DNA of 57,281 nt from a virus: the IMG/VR virus record IMGVR_UViG_3300014838_000023, positions 1 to 57,281 of that record. One strand, given 5' to 3'. Each line of letters begins with the position of its first letter. The stretch's first letter is position 1. A program made the translations under genes and the position numbers. The notes under the pieces are model-generated. The model was given only the letters and a program-made list of their open reading frames with translations. It was not told the origin of the DNA and did no database searches. Positions 1 through 9,198 of the stretch are shown here, piece after piece.

Positions 1-1079
1 GCCTTGGCGTTGGCCGCGCGCTTGGTCTCGGCCGAGTTCTGGATCAGCGTACCCAGGTCCTCGGGCTTCGTCGGGCCTTTCTTCGTCGAGAGCGCGCGCA
101 GGTTGTCGGCCAACTTCTTGTTCTGGTCGGCCAGTTGCTCGTTCAGGTCGCTGCGAGTGCTCTCGATGGCCGTCGGCTTGCCTGCAGCGCCCGTCTTGGT
201 GCCGGCGCGCAGCGCTTCCTGCTCCTCGAAGGTCATCTGAGCCGTGTTGCGCTGCACCTGGCCTAGCGTCGGCTTGTAGTCCTTCAACTGGCGATAGCGG
301 GCCTCTTCCTCAGGCGTGAGGGTGCGCAGCGGCGAGTAGTCCTTGCCTGGAACAGGCTTGTCCTGTGCCAAGGCCCCGGCAACGTCTGCAGCGCCGGCAG
401 CCGGCGGCACGCGGCCCCTGACGAGGCCTTCGGCAGCCTTGGGCAGAGGCGCCACGGCCAAGGCCGCCGGAATGACGTTCTCGCCGGCTGTGCGCCCCGC
501 CGCGCCGAACTTCATCTGCGTCTCAGGACTGGCTGGCATGCCGCCGATTTCGCCCAGTTTCCTGGCCTCGTACGTAGCTGCCTTGTCGAGTGCGCCACCG
601 ATGACGTTGCCGGCCATCGTGATCGGCTGGGTCAGCAGCGTGGCCACGTCCTTGCCTGACTGGGTCCTGGGCTTGTAGGTCAGGTCTTCGGCCGCTTTGG
701 CCCCACCTTCCATGGCCTTGTCGACGCCGATGAAAGGTGCAGTGGCCGCCGCTCGTGCGGCCCCATACAGCCCCCCGCCGACAGCCGTCACAGCACTCAG
801 AGCGTTCTCGCCGATGCCGGCGGCCAAGCCGTGCCCTTCCGAGTCCTCGCCATGGCCTACCCGGCCCAGCGTGCGCGCCGCCGCGCCGGCAAGATCTGGC
901 CCTTCTTCGGCAGGCGGCTTCGGCGTCTGACGGACTGCGGCCGCCGCCTTGCGGTCCTGTTTCGGGTTCGGGTGGATGTCTGGAAAATTCTTCTTGATCG
1001 CCGCGGCCATGTCCGGCTCGCTCATGCCGTCCGGAAACTCCAGGTCGCCGACCCCCGGTACGGAGACCGTCTGGCTCAT
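1..1079 (-). CDS. Large internal virion (ejection) protein, partial
   Basis: Starts with ATG at 1079, overlapping the stop of the preceding gene by four bases (ATGA), and runs open to the window edge, so about 359 N-terminal residues are present and the C-terminus is missing. Residues 5-30 read G-V-G-D-L-E-F-P-D-G followed by I-K-K-N-F-P, a short signature common at the N-terminus of podovirus internal or DNA-ejection proteins. Residues 85-115 are Ala/Gly-rich and partly hydrophobic; 255-355 are rich in Glu, Lys and Gln and probably helical. As the last gene of the visible virion block, after two other ejection-type proteins, a role in DNA delivery through the envelope is inferred. A transglycosylase or peptidase domain may lie in the missing part. 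Confidence 0.75.
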   Translation of the reverse strand, partial: MSQTVSVPGVGDLEFPDGMSEPDMAAAIKKNFPDIHPNPKQDRKAAAAVRQTPKPPAEEGPDLAGAAARTLGRVGHGEDSEGHGLAAGIGENALSAVTAVGGGLYGAARAAATAPFIGVDKAMEGGAKAAEDLTYKPRTQSGKDVATLLTQPITMAGNVIGGALDKAATYEARKLGEIGGMPASPETQMKFGAAGRTAGENVIPAALAVAPLPKAAEGLVRGRVPPAAGAADVAGALAQDKPVPGKDYSPLRTLTPEEEARYRQLKDYKPTLGQVQRNTAQMTFEEQEALRAGTKTGAAGKPTAIESTRSDLNEQLADQNKKLADNLRALSTKKGPTKPEDLGTLIQNSAETKRAANAK

Positions 1080-2896
1080 TTGAACGTGCCGGTGGCCGGG
1101 TCGTAGACCCGTTTCTTGGGCGTGTCGGCAGGATTTCCCGCAGGCGGCTTGATTCCGGCCTTCTTGCGTGCCGCGACAAGCTCGCGATCAAGCGCGGCCA
1201 CGTCGGCCTGGATGCGGGCTTTCTCGGCCGGATCTTTCTCACCGGTCAGCTTGTCGGCCGTCTCGTCGCGCTCGCGCATGAGAATGGCCACGGCATCGGA
1301 GTCTTCTGCTTTCTGCTCGGACTTCGGGACCGTCGGGTGGTTGTAGTCGTTCGGAGTCTTGCGCGGAGCCGATTCCTTGTATCTGTCGGCGATCGAGGGA
1401 TCGATCTTGCGGATCGTTTCGCGCGAGTGCTTGGACAGCAGATCGGGGTACCCATCGTCGGTAGCCATGCCGCGTTTCCACTGGTCGTCCAGCGAGTCGA
1501 TGCGCGATGCCAGAAGCGCCATGGCCGTCTTGGCGGCATCCCGGATCTGTTGCGGAGACCCTGCGGTGTCGAAGCGCTTTCGCCAAGCCTCGGCTTCCAG
1601 TTCCGAAGCACCCGCGCCACGGAAGGTTTTCATCAGTTCGTCGCCCAGCGCCAGGCGAGCCATGTCGAGGTTGTTGACCTCGGGATGGCCGAGTTCCGTG
1701 CGGGCGTAGTTGATGACCTTGTTCGCCAGCTTCACATCCGTGCCGCCCATTGCCTGGGCGTAATCCTCGAGCGTGCCGGCGTGCCCGATCGCAGTGTTGA
1801 TCGACGTGATGTTCCTCGACGTCGGGCCGGAAGTGAAATCCTTCTTGACGGCTTGCTTCGTCGGGTAGTCGGTGGCGCTGAAGCCCGGGTTGTATTGCGC
1901 CACGCGCTCTTCCATGGCCTCGCGCTGCCCACCTCGAACCGTGACCGTACTCAGAGGCACGTCGCCGTCAGAAATCTTCTTGACCGTGCTGGCCATACCC
2001 GTCGGCAAGGTCGACAGATAGGCGTCGCCATGCAGATCGGCGGCCTCTGGGGGAATGACGTCGCTGATCGACGATCCTGCGCCAGACACCGTCGACAGCT
2101 TCTTCAGCATTGCGTCATAGAACTCCTGAGAGATCAGATGTTGAGCAAGCAGGCCCTGCAGTTCACGAACATGGAGCTTGTCCCCGGCTGGTGTGGCAGC
2201 GATGAGACCTGCCTGCTCCGCGTTTTTCTTCGCCAAGGCTTCCGCCTCTTTGGACTGTGATTCCTTCAATCGCGTCTCGGCGAGGTCGTGGTAGGGCTTG
2301 CTCACCGTGACCGCTGCAGCAAGATGCTTGTAGTCCATCTGGCCAAAGGCCTGGATCTGCTCGGGAGTGAAGAGGGGTTGTCCTGTCGAATCCTTTGCCG
2401 CCGACAACTCCTTGAGTTTCGCAGCCTTGTTCTTCTCGAAATTGGCTTGCGCTTCCTGCTCGCCCTGAGACGCCGCATCGGCCTTATACGACTCGGTGAT
2501 GGGCACCAGTGCGCCCAGCACGGCGTTGTTCTTGTCCAGGAAGTTCTTCGTCTCGTCGGAGTTGAACTTCAGGATCTTCTCGCGCATGTCGATGTCGTGC
2601 TGCTTGAGCGCATCGGCCTGCTTGGCGATCTGACCGTAGGTGTTGAAGGAGACCTTGCCTCGCAGGTCTTCCTTGGCCTTGTCGATGCCTTGCGGCGTGT
2701 AGAGGTCTCCGCCTTGCTTCGTGTAGTCGGTGAGGACCTGCTTGTCGTTTTGCTGGTCCTGGAACTGCTGCTGGACGTCGGCCGTCTCGATCTGCTTTTG
2801 CTCGAGATCCATGCCGCGAGCCAACGAGCCCGGGATGTCGGGCACATTCAGCTTGGCCGACATCGGGATTTGCCATGCAGTTCCTTCGCCAGCCAT
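1076..2896 (-). CDS. Internal virion protein
   Basis: 606 residues, start ATG at 2896 (TGATG overlap with the previous gene, GGAGGG Shine-Dalgarno upstream). Almost wholly predicted helical: Gln/Glu/Asp-rich coiled-coil stretches at about 30-75 and 140-210 and a basic, Pro-rich C-terminus. No enzyme motif is seen. Size, helical content and position between an S74-type protein and the partial ejection protein fit the T7 gp15 / P22 gp20 class of internal proteins that leave the capsid ahead of the DNA (inference; I recognise the type, not a named family). Confidence 0.65.
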   Translation of the reverse strand: MAGEGTAWQIPMSAKLNVPDIPGSLARGMDLEQKQIETADVQQQFQDQQNDKQVLTDYTKQGGDLYTPQGIDKAKEDLRGKVSFNTYGQIAKQADALKQHDIDMREKILKFNSDETKNFLDKNNAVLGALVPITESYKADAASQGEQEAQANFEKNKAAKLKELSAAKDSTGQPLFTPEQIQAFGQMDYKHLAAAVTVSKPYHDLAETRLKESQSKEAEALAKKNAEQAGLIAATPAGDKLHVRELQGLLAQHLISQEFYDAMLKKLSTVSGAGSSISDVIPPEAADLHGDAYLSTLPTGMASTVKKISDGDVPLSTVTVRGGQREAMEERVAQYNPGFSATDYPTKQAVKKDFTSGPTSRNITSINTAIGHAGTLEDYAQAMGGTDVKLANKVINYARTELGHPEVNNLDMARLALGDELMKTFRGAGASELEAEAWRKRFDTAGSPQQIRDAAKTAMALLASRIDSLDDQWKRGMATDDGYPDLLSKHSRETIRKIDPSIADRYKESAPRKTPNDYNHPTVPKSEQKAEDSDAVAILMRERDETADKLTGEKDPAEKARIQADVAALDRELVAARKKAGIKPPAGNPADTPKKRVYDPATGTFK

Positions 2897-3867
2897 CAGT
2901 GGACCCTCCGATAGTCGACCATCCGCAGCCCTTGTGGATCCTTCGTCACAGCCCGGGGGTTGCTCTTCTCGATGTCCTGCGCCAGCACCCCCATTCGGGT
3001 GGGTCCACCACCTTTCATCCGATACGTGAAGATCGGTACGCCATCGTCGGTGTATCCGACGCGCCGCTTATCGGTCTTCAGACGCTCGTCCGAGTAGTCG
3101 CCAGCCGAGTTGATCGCAAGACCGGTGTTCTCGTTGTAGTTGGCTGACGTGTCGATTCCAGTGGCCCCCGTGTCGAGAGTCCCCGATGTGCTGGTGTACC
3201 CCGGCGTGTTGTAGCCGCTGCCGATGCCCTGAGGGTTCGTACCCGTATTGTTGAACAGCGAGCTGAGAGTCGTCATCTGGTTGGTCAAGGAACTAAGACC
3301 GCCACTGACGGCATTGGCCGAGCCGACCGTGCCGGCCGCAGCCGCATTCCCCGCACCGACCGTGAGGTTGGCGCCAGTGTCGGCCACGTTCGCCGCCGAC
3401 TGCATGCCTTCTCCGGCTAGGCTCTGCTGCGCGTTGATCTGCTGCTGGTTTTGCGCCAGCCACTGGTTGAAGGCCTGGCCCTGGTACTGCGAGGCGATGC
3501 CGGCGGCGTTGGTCTCGATCTGCCCCTGCTCGCCCGTGCCGATCAGGCCGCCTTGCGCCGCTGCCGAAGATTGGCTAGCGTCCAGAGCATTCTGCTGCGC
3601 GTACGTCTCGGCCGACGAGTTCGTCGCGTCGGCCATCGTGAAGTTGGTGTTGAACTGGCCCCCGGGCTGCGTCTCCTGAGCCAGTTGCGTGACTGCCGTT
3701 CCTCCGGCCGTCGTCCATGGCGCCTGGTCTTTCCTCTGCTGCGCGTTGGCTGCGTTGTCCGCGTTGATCTGGTCCTGGGACGCCGCATTGGCCGCATTGG
3801 CCGAGATGGCTGCACCGCCGATCGTGCCGGCGGCAGCGATCACACCCCCCGTAATGGCCAGCGTCAT
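2896..3867 (-). CDS. Virion protein with C-terminal S74-like (intramolecular chaperone) domain
   Basis: 323 residues. ATG at 3867 is preferred over an upstream in-frame start because it has GGAAGGA seven bases upstream and overlaps the previous stop (ATGA). Residues 1-30 form one Ala/Gly-rich hydrophobic helix; 30-220 are rich in Ala, Gln, Asn and Gly, as in podovirus internal or tail-needle proteins. The C-terminal 70 residues carry S-D-E-R-L-K, then V-G-Y, then G-V-L-A-Q-D-I-E and V-D-Y, the pattern of the peptidase S74 / endosialidase-type chaperone domain seen at the end of many tail spikes. Whether the domain self-cleaves cannot be judged. An adhesion or ejection role is inferred. Confidence 0.7.
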   Translation of the reverse strand: MTLAITGGVIAAAGTIGGAAISANAANAASQDQINADNAANAQQRKDQAPWTTAGGTAVTQLAQETQPGGQFNTNFTMADATNSSAETYAQQNALDASQSSAAAQGGLIGTGEQGQIETNAAGIASQYQGQAFNQWLAQNQQQINAQQSLAGEGMQSAANVADTGANLTVGAGNAAAAGTVGSANAVSGGLSSLTNQMTTLSSLFNNTGTNPQGIGSGYNTPGYTSTSGTLDTGATGIDTSANYNENTGLAINSAGDYSDERLKTDKRRVGYTDDGVPIFTYRMKGGGPTRMGVLAQDIEKSNPRAVTKDPQGLRMVDYRRVH

Positions 3868-4295
3868 GACGTGTTTCCTTCCAGGGCCAGATCCTCGCGG
3901 TCGCAGTACGCGAGCCGCCGTTCGAGCTCCTCGATGTCCCGGCAATTATCAGGGTTCGGGTGCACTGTCGTCCAGACTGTGTCCTCGTGGGCAAAAAGTG
4001 CCCGTTTCGTGCCCGGCTTGGTCACCATCATGAAAGGTGCCACGTAGCGCTTGACGCCCTCCAGGTCGCGCACGCTGACGTCGCCTTGAGAGATCACGTT
4101 GTAGCACTCGTTTCGGTGGACTCGGGTAGTCATGCCGACGTTCTTCGGAATGAAGATCGTGCGCGCGTACAGCTTGTCCGGGAACTCGTGAAATAGTTCC
4201 GTCGTGATCTGCGGAATCGTGAGCAGCAGGTCCTCGAAGGCGCGGATCTTCCCTTTCGCCTCGAGGACCCCGTCGATGGTCGCTACCTCCAACAT
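3864..4295 (-). CDS. Cupin-like phage protein
   Basis: 143 residues, ATG at 4295 overlapping the tail-fibre stop (TGATG). The middle reads Y-A-R-T-I-F-I-P-K, V-H-R-N-E, G-D-V-S-V, P-G-T-K-R and D-T-V-W-T-T-V-H: successive short beta strands with G-D, P-G and His positions typical of a single-domain cupin barrel. Such small proteins occur next to tail-fibre genes of many tailed phages; their role is unknown. The His residues could bind a metal. The C-terminus is charged and helical. Confidence 0.55.
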   Translation of the reverse strand: MLEVATIDGVLEAKGKIRAFEDLLLTIPQITTELFHEFPDKLYARTIFIPKNVGMTTRVHRNECYNVISQGDVSVRDLEGVKRYVAPFMMVTKPGTKRALFAHEDTVWTTVHPNPDNCRDIEELERRLAYCDREDLALEGNTS

Positions 4296-5818
4296 CAGCT
4301 GTACTCGTCCACGATGCAGATCCCCGAGCCGCCGATCGCGCCCGTCGTGGTGCCACCGCTGGCGCCGCCGCCCGTGTTCGTCGCGCCGGCTGTGCCCGTG
4401 GCCGAGCCGAGCATGCCTGGAGCCCCGCCACCGAGCGCCGAGTTGCCGCCCGGGCCGAAGTAGATGTTGGCCGACCAGGAGCCGCCGTAGCCCGCCCCGC
4501 CGCCGACCAGTGTGATATCGCCCACGCCCGCTGCGCCGCCGGCAGCCCCTGCCGTGGTGCCGGTATTGCCCGTGCCTCCGTTGGCTGTCAGGAGGCTGCC
4601 GAACGTAGTGGCCGCCCCGTTGCCCCCGGCAACCGAGCCGCCGGCTCCGATGGTGACCGTGTAGGATGCCGCGGGGGCCGTGTTCCTGACCCGGGAGTAG
4701 CCGCCCGAACCTCCGCCCCCACAGCCGGTGCCGAACCCGTTTGCACCACCGCCTCCGCCGACTCCTTGGACGATGATCGAGCCGACGTCGGCTCCCTTGG
4801 TCCAGGTGCCACTGGCCGTGAAGACCGTGGTGCGCAGATAGCGGCCAGAGGGGTAGCCCGACAGCAGTACGAGGCTGGTGCCGTCGTAGACGACCTCGGT
4901 GATCAGGCCGGCGACGATCTGTGCGGCGACCTGCGTGCCTGCACTGTTGACCTGCACCAGGTTGAGCGCACCCAGGCCACTGACGTTGAGGGTCGGCGTG
5001 GCGCCGACTGCCGTCGACTGGTGGAACTTCACCAGCATCGGCGAGTTCGTCGCATAGGCACCCAGCACCTGGGTCGGAGTCAGGATGTAGGTCGGCGCCG
5101 TGCCGGTCGTGGTTGCCAGCGTGTCGCCTCGATCGAGTCGCTGGATTGGTGAAGCGATCGACACCGGGCTGGCCGGCGGCGTGATGCTCGCGTCGTAGGC
5201 CACGCCGATCGCGCTGACCGATGGCGCCGAGGCGAGGAAAAGACCGGTGGCGACAGTACTCAGGCCGGAGTCGAGCGGCGTAGCGCCATTGACGACCGTA
5301 ACCGTGGTGTTGGTCGAGAACGAGACTGCAGAGACCGTTGAGAACGCCGTACCGCCCGTGTTCGTCGTCTTGACACGCTCGCCGATCGGAAAGAGGGCTG
5401 TCTGGTTGCCCGGCACGCTGAAGGACGTCGAGGAGATGAACGACGGCGTGAGGCCTGTGGCCACCCACTCGGTATTCGGCGTGACCTGACCCGACGGATC
5501 GTTGATGCCCAGGACGTTGTCGTAGGCGATGCCGATCTGCACGCCGTTGACGTCCTTGATGATGTACTTCAAGGCCTGGCCTGCGGTCTGCCAGATCTCG
5601 ACATTGGTGGGCGTACCGGGCCGGCCAGACGAGTCAAGCGTGATGACGTTGCCGTTCGACACGGTGCCCGAGTTGTCGGACCAGGTCGAGGCGGGCGTCG
5701 TCGTGCCGGCCAGGAAGGTGCTGATCGAGCCGCCCGCGTTGACGACGCTGGCGCCGGACGTGGTGCTGGTAAAGCTCTGGTAGCCGGCACCGAAGGTCGG
5801 GGCAAGGTAGACGGACAT
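4295..5818 (-). CDS. Tail fibre protein with glycine-rich tip
   Basis: 507 residues; ATG at 5818 behind TAGGGAG. Residues 20-100 (GGSISTFLAGTTTPASTW, then E-I-W-Q-T-A-G-Q-A-L-K-Y-I-I and a G-I-N-D end) form a conserved N-terminal module found on tail fibres of many short-tailed phages. The middle is Ser/Thr/Val-rich beta structure. Residues from about 350 are strongly glycine-rich (runs of G-G-G with Ala, Ser, Asn and Thr), the composition of the polyglycine receptor-binding tips of tail fibres, and the chain ends in a short non-repetitive segment. Likely a host-range determinant. Of the three consecutive fibre-like genes this has the clearest receptor-tip composition. Confidence 0.8.
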   Translation of the reverse strand: MSVYLAPTFGAGYQSFTSTTSGASVVNAGGSISTFLAGTTTPASTWSDNSGTVSNGNVITLDSSGRPGTPTNVEIWQTAGQALKYIIKDVNGVQIGIAYDNVLGINDPSGQVTPNTEWVATGLTPSFISSTSFSVPGNQTALFPIGERVKTTNTGGTAFSTVSAVSFSTNTTVTVVNGATPLDSGLSTVATGLFLASAPSVSAIGVAYDASITPPASPVSIASPIQRLDRGDTLATTTGTAPTYILTPTQVLGAYATNSPMLVKFHQSTAVGATPTLNVSGLGALNLVQVNSAGTQVAAQIVAGLITEVVYDGTSLVLLSGYPSGRYLRTTVFTASGTWTKGADVGSIIVQGVGGGGGANGFGTGCGGGGSGGYSRVRNTAPAASYTVTIGAGGSVAGGNGAATTFGSLLTANGGTGNTGTTAGAAGGAAGVGDITLVGGGAGYGGSWSANIYFGPGGNSALGGGAPGMLGSATGTAGATNTGGGASGGTTTGAIGGSGICIVDEYS

Positions 5819-5841
5819 TTGTGACTCCCTACGCTATTGTG

Positions 5842-6561
5842 TCAGAGCCCGTGCGCCGGGAACGGCCCGTTAGGAACTGCGTCCGGCCTGCAAAATCCCT
5901 GAGTCATGCGCCACTCGTCCATGTTGCCGATGACCGAAGAGGCAGACGCCGTGCCGAAGTTGCCGAAGAAGACATTCGCAGCATTGACGAGAAGCTGAAC
6001 GCCCACGTTCGTCACGCTCGCTTCAACCCCGCCGTCCAAGGTGCAACTGAAAAGGTCGCCCTTGCGCTTGCCTTGAACGAAGTGCCAAGCGCCCGTGGTG
6101 ATGGTCGTGGTCCCGACGATGCTATAGGCGGCTGCGCTGACCGTGTTCCAGCCCTCAAAGCCTAGTTTCCCGGCGGCGCTGATGTAGAGGCCGTAGGGAG
6201 TGACCCCAGTGCTTGCGTTCTTATAGCAAAGCACTTGAGGGTGGGTGTTGTTCGTCAGGAATATCCACCCTTCAATCGTGAAGTCGCCGGTGGTGTAGTT
6301 GAACCACGTCTGGTCGTTAACGTGAATGAAATCTGTTGCTGATGTAGAGACGGTCGAGATCAGCAGGCTTTGTGCGCCGAATTTGACCGGAGAAGAAACA
6401 AGCGAGCAGCCGTTGAAGCCTGGTACAGCGGCGTGAATACTGCTATCGACGAGCGTGCCGGCGCCTCCGCTGCCAGCGCCATCCATGTGCAGCAGTATCC
6501 CGACCTTGGAGAACTGAGAGTCCCCGACGTATGGTCCACCACGATAGGCGCCCCACCTCAC
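5842..6561 (-). CDS. LamG/concanavalin-like lectin-fold appendage protein
   Basis: 239 residues from a GTG at 6561. This start makes a GTGA overlap with the previous stop and has GAGGGGG seven bases upstream; a GTG at 6585 is possible but lies inside the previous gene. Residues 22-215 follow the Laminin G-3 / concanavalin-like pattern: L-L-H-M-D-G, D-S-S, K-F-G, G-D-F-T-I-E-G-W-I, G-L-Y-I, G-A-W-H-F-V-Q, N-M-D-E-W-R. These domains bind carbohydrate and are frequent on phage tails. Inferred receptor-binding or side appendage, expressed with the neighbouring fibre genes. Confidence 0.75.
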   Translation of the reverse strand: MRWGAYRGGPYVGDSQFSKVGILLHMDGAGSGGAGTLVDSSIHAAVPGFNGCSLVSSPVKFGAQSLLISTVSTSATDFIHVNDQTWFNYTTGDFTIEGWIFLTNNTHPQVLCYKNASTGVTPYGLYISAAGKLGFEGWNTVSAAAYSIVGTTTITTGAWHFVQGKRKGDLFSCTLDGGVEASVTNVGVQLLVNAANVFFGNFGTASASSVIGNMDEWRMTQGFCRPDAVPNGPFPAHGL

Positions 6562-7403
6562 GATGTATCCCCCTCGATCAGCCACTCGTCCGTTGCGAGC
6601 TGGATCATGGTCCCCGAGGAATACTGAGTCCGCGAGGTCAGCGAGCCCGAAGTGCGGAACGTCACGCCTGCCGCTGGAGTCAAAGTCGTCTGCCCCGACC
6701 CATACTGCTGCCAGCCGACAGTAACGCCGATGGGATAGGCCGTGGTCGAGTTCTTCGCCACCGTCAGCGTGTTGGCTCCTGCGAGGTTCATCTGCACCAT
6801 CGTCGGCGTCGAGAGGGAAACGTCTGCGAGGACGAGCGTGTAGCTCACTGTCTGCTTGTTGAAAGTTACCGCAGGAACACTCCCGCTGCCGTTCGACGCT
6901 GCCGTAATCAGTCCTTTAGCATTCACGGTGAAGGTCGAATTGACGAAGGTGCCCACGTTCCCGTTTACTGTTGCAAGAGTCAACGCCGCAGCCCCGGGTC
7001 CGGTTGCCGTTCCATCACCCGTGAGCGAAGTGATCGCAGAGCCGCTAGCGGCCGCCGTGACCCTTCCGTTGCCATCGACCGTGATGTTGGCGTCGCTGTA
7101 AATCCCGGCAACACCTGAGATCGGCTTCAACGTCGCGATGACTGATCCTGTGCCGGCCGCGAGCACGTCCCCAGTCAACTGAGTGATGCCTCCTCCGCCT
7201 CCTCCGCCCGACCCCGTGATCCACTGATTAGGCCATGTGCCTCCCAGTGCGATTCCTGTGCTTCCAGTCCCAAGCGTGAGACCTCCGCCCAGGAACGACT
7301 TGACCGCGGCATAGAGCTGGTTGAGCGAGCGAAGCCACGGCGCCGTGAACTTCTTCGTGGAGTCGACGGCCTCGCCGTTGAATGGTGCGGGGTCGAGATT
7401 CAT
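6558..7403 (-). CDS. Tail fibre-like protein with repeats
   Basis: 281 residues, ATG at 7403 in ATGA overlap with the gp10-like gene. After a short N-terminal segment comes a Gly tract (residues 53-60), then imperfect repeats of the type I-T-x-L-T-G-D-(x)n-A-T-L and V-x-G-x-G-x-V-T-A-A that are common in tail fibres and phage appendages. The C-terminal 90 residues (T-M-V-Q-M-N-L-A-G through Y-S-S-G-T-M-I-Q-L) resemble a compact beta domain also seen at the end of the fibre-like gene at 23875-24348: both have Y-x-L-x-x-A-D, V-T-I/L-x-x-x-x-A and an A-G-G/A-V-T-x-R-x-S segment. Likely receptor-binding or fibre-stem protein. Confidence 0.65.
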   Translation of the reverse strand: MNLDPAPFNGEAVDSTKKFTAPWLRSLNQLYAAVKSFLGGGLTLGTGSTGIALGGTWPNQWITGSGGGGGGGITQLTGDVLAAGTGSVIATLKPISGVAGIYSDANITVDGNGRVTAAASGSAITSLTGDGTATGPGAAALTLATVNGNVGTFVNSTFTVNAKGLITAASNGSGSVPAVTFNKQTVSYTLVLADVSLSTPTMVQMNLAGANTLTVAKNSTTAYPIGVTVGWQQYGSGQTTLTPAAGVTFRTSGSLTSRTQYSSGTMIQLATDEWLIEGDTS

Positions 7404-8842
7404 TCGTTGTTGACCGTCTCGGTGCCGGGAGCCACCGTCGCTTCGCCTAGCGTGATGATGAATTTCACCGGGTCGGTTACCGTCCACATGAACACGAAGT
7501 CGCGTGCGCTTCCCAGTCGAGTCCAGCGAACTCTCTTGAAGTACTTGCCCTTCTTGCCAAGAGGCTTCCACCGCTCCGGGCCGAAGGTCTTGCCGCCGTC
7601 CTTGCTGACCCGCATCATGATCTGTGGATCGGACCCTTGGCCTGAGTCGAGGCCGACTCCCGTCTCCATCTCGAGAACGATCTCCGCGATCGAGAACTCG
7701 TTGCCGTTGACCTGCACGTGCCGACTCACCACCTGACGCTTGATGGCCGCGCCACCGACATCGGTGTAGACATTCGGGTCGAGCAGATAGATGTTTCCCG
7801 TCGTCGTGTCGGAGACGAAGTTCTTCGTGTTGAAGACGATGCTCAGGTTGGCGGCGTCGCGTCCGATGTAGCCGACTCCCGTCTGCGACTCGCCCCAGAA
7901 CCCGGTCACCGCGTCGTAAATGAAGGTGCGGTTCGCACTCGGAAATGTGAGCTGGTAGATCGGATGGCCGTCCAGCATGTAGGTAAGGCCGATGGCGTCA
8001 CTGTAGACCGGGAACGACGAGATGATGTTCTCGATGTCGGACGTGCTGATGCGCTGAGGCGTGTAGCCGTTGAGCATCAGCACCTGGACCCCGCCTTGTG
8101 GGTTCTGGCCCAGAAAAGCCATCGTGTTCGCAAGCTGAACCCGGCTGTGCAGCGCTGCCAGGCCCCAGGTCTGCGACGCGCCGTTGATGCGGCTGTAAGG
8201 AACCGCGGGGGCCGCGTTGCCGTTGTCCTGCCAGCACTCCATGTGCGTGGCGCCCCACAAGACGATAAAGCCATTCAGGACGTCGACTGCGACCAGCAGG
8301 TCGCTGCTGTTTTCCTTGGTGCCTTGCAGAAGCGGCGACCAGGTCCCTCCGGCCAGCAGTTGGCAGACGTTGAAACTGCGCGAATTCGGAACGGGCGCAA
8401 GGGATCGGCTGTCGAGCGTGGCGATCGATGTGCAACCGTTCGGGAAATTCGGATCGGTGATCAGCGTGGGAGACCCGGACGGCAATGGCACCGAGTAACC
8501 CTGCTGGCCATCCACGATCGTCATCGTGAGACTGTCATCGGTGATGCCGACGAGCTGGCCCGAGTTCGAGATCTTGCCCAGCAGGACGACGTTGCCGCCG
8601 TAGTCCATCGTGAAGACCGAGGCTCCGGCCACGATATACAGCAAGTAGTTGACGACCCACCATCCTCGGATAGGGTTGTCAGGCAGCGTCACGTACAGGC
8701 TCTTGCCAGGCGTGCCACGGATGATGATGTTCGACTTGTCGCCGTCCGGACGGATGTCGTAGATGCAGCCGATGCGTCGCTGGGCCGTGACGGTCTGGCT
8801 GAGCGACTTGATGCCCGCGCCGAAGAGGGGGATCGGATTCAT
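7400..8842 (-). CDS. Packaged DNA stabilisation protein, P22 gp10-like
   Basis: 480 residues, near the size of P22 gp10. The repeated beta pattern and features such as F-I-V-L-W-G-A-T-H-M-E-C-W, A-F-L-G-Q-N-P-Q-G-G-V-Q-V and the segment L-T-Y-M-L-D-G-H-P-I-Y-Q-L-T-F match the family that closes the portal channel after packaging and holds the DNA in podovirus heads. The C-terminal R-x-x-x-L-G-S-A-R-D-F-V-F-M-W agrees with the end of gp10 proteins. It follows a gp4-like gene, the usual partner in the tail hub. ATGA/TGATG overlaps on both sides indicate coupled translation. Confidence 0.85.
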   Translation of the reverse strand: MNPIPLFGAGIKSLSQTVTAQRRIGCIYDIRPDGDKSNIIIRGTPGKSLYVTLPDNPIRGWWVVNYLLYIVAGASVFTMDYGGNVVLLGKISNSGQLVGITDDSLTMTIVDGQQGYSVPLPSGSPTLITDPNFPNGCTSIATLDSRSLAPVPNSRSFNVCQLLAGGTWSPLLQGTKENSSDLLVAVDVLNGFIVLWGATHMECWQDNGNAAPAVPYSRINGASQTWGLAALHSRVQLANTMAFLGQNPQGGVQVLMLNGYTPQRISTSDIENIISSFPVYSDAIGLTYMLDGHPIYQLTFPSANRTFIYDAVTGFWGESQTGVGYIGRDAANLSIVFNTKNFVSDTTTGNIYLLDPNVYTDVGGAAIKRQVVSRHVQVNGNEFSIAEIVLEMETGVGLDSGQGSDPQIMMRVSKDGGKTFGPERWKPLGKKGKYFKRVRWTRLGSARDFVFMWTVTDPVKFIITLGEATVAPGTETVNNE

Positions 8843-9198
8843 ACCCAGTCCACCGAAGGAAGCGGGACCGTCTGGTTGGCGAGCGCGTGCGTGCAGTCGC
8901 CGAGAAATTGGATGCTGCCGTCGGTGACGTACGAATGGCAGACCAGGGGCAACGGGGCTCCTTCCGCGTCACGCTCGTACTCGCCAGTCCACCTTCCGTA
9001 GGGACGATGGATCGCCCTGACTCCGGTCACCTTGATCGATGGCCTGAACGTCGGCTTGTGGGCACTACCGTTCCAACTCCAGCACGGATGCGGGTCCGTG
9101 CCGATCCTTAGTGCATGGTGGTCCTTGCACCCTGGGCACATGAACGTCAGGTAGCGGCCCCCTTCGCTTCTCCGAAGAACGCGCGACAACTGACTCAC
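8839..9198 (-). CDS. DUF6527-like phage protein
   Basis: 119 residues. M-C-P-G-C-K-D-H-H near the N-terminus, W-S-W-N-G, P-T-F-R-P-S, and a C-terminal C-H-S-Y-V-T-D-G-S-I-Q-F-L-G-D-C-T-H with a terminal L-P are the signature of a widespread small phage family (DUF6527, often mis-annotated as ammonia monooxygenase). Cys and His spacing suggests a bound zinc ion. It sits between the gp4-like and gp10-like connector genes, a position seen in other podoviruses; the function is unknown. Confidence 0.75.
   Translation of the reverse strand: MSQLSRVLRRSEGGRYLTFMCPGCKDHHALRIGTDPHPCWSWNGSAHKPTFRPSIKVTGVRAIHRPYGRWTGEYERDAEGAPLPLVCHSYVTDGSIQFLGDCTHALANQTVPLPSVDWV

Noticed and set aside
3868-3945. Earlier in-frame start (3945) of the S74-type gene
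   Set aside because: Within the cupin-like gene; GGAAGGA and coupling support 3867.
7718-9001. A 427-codon plus-strand frame across the gp10-like gene
   Set aside because: Arg/Val/Asp-rich shadow of the gp10-like and DUF6527 genes without motifs.
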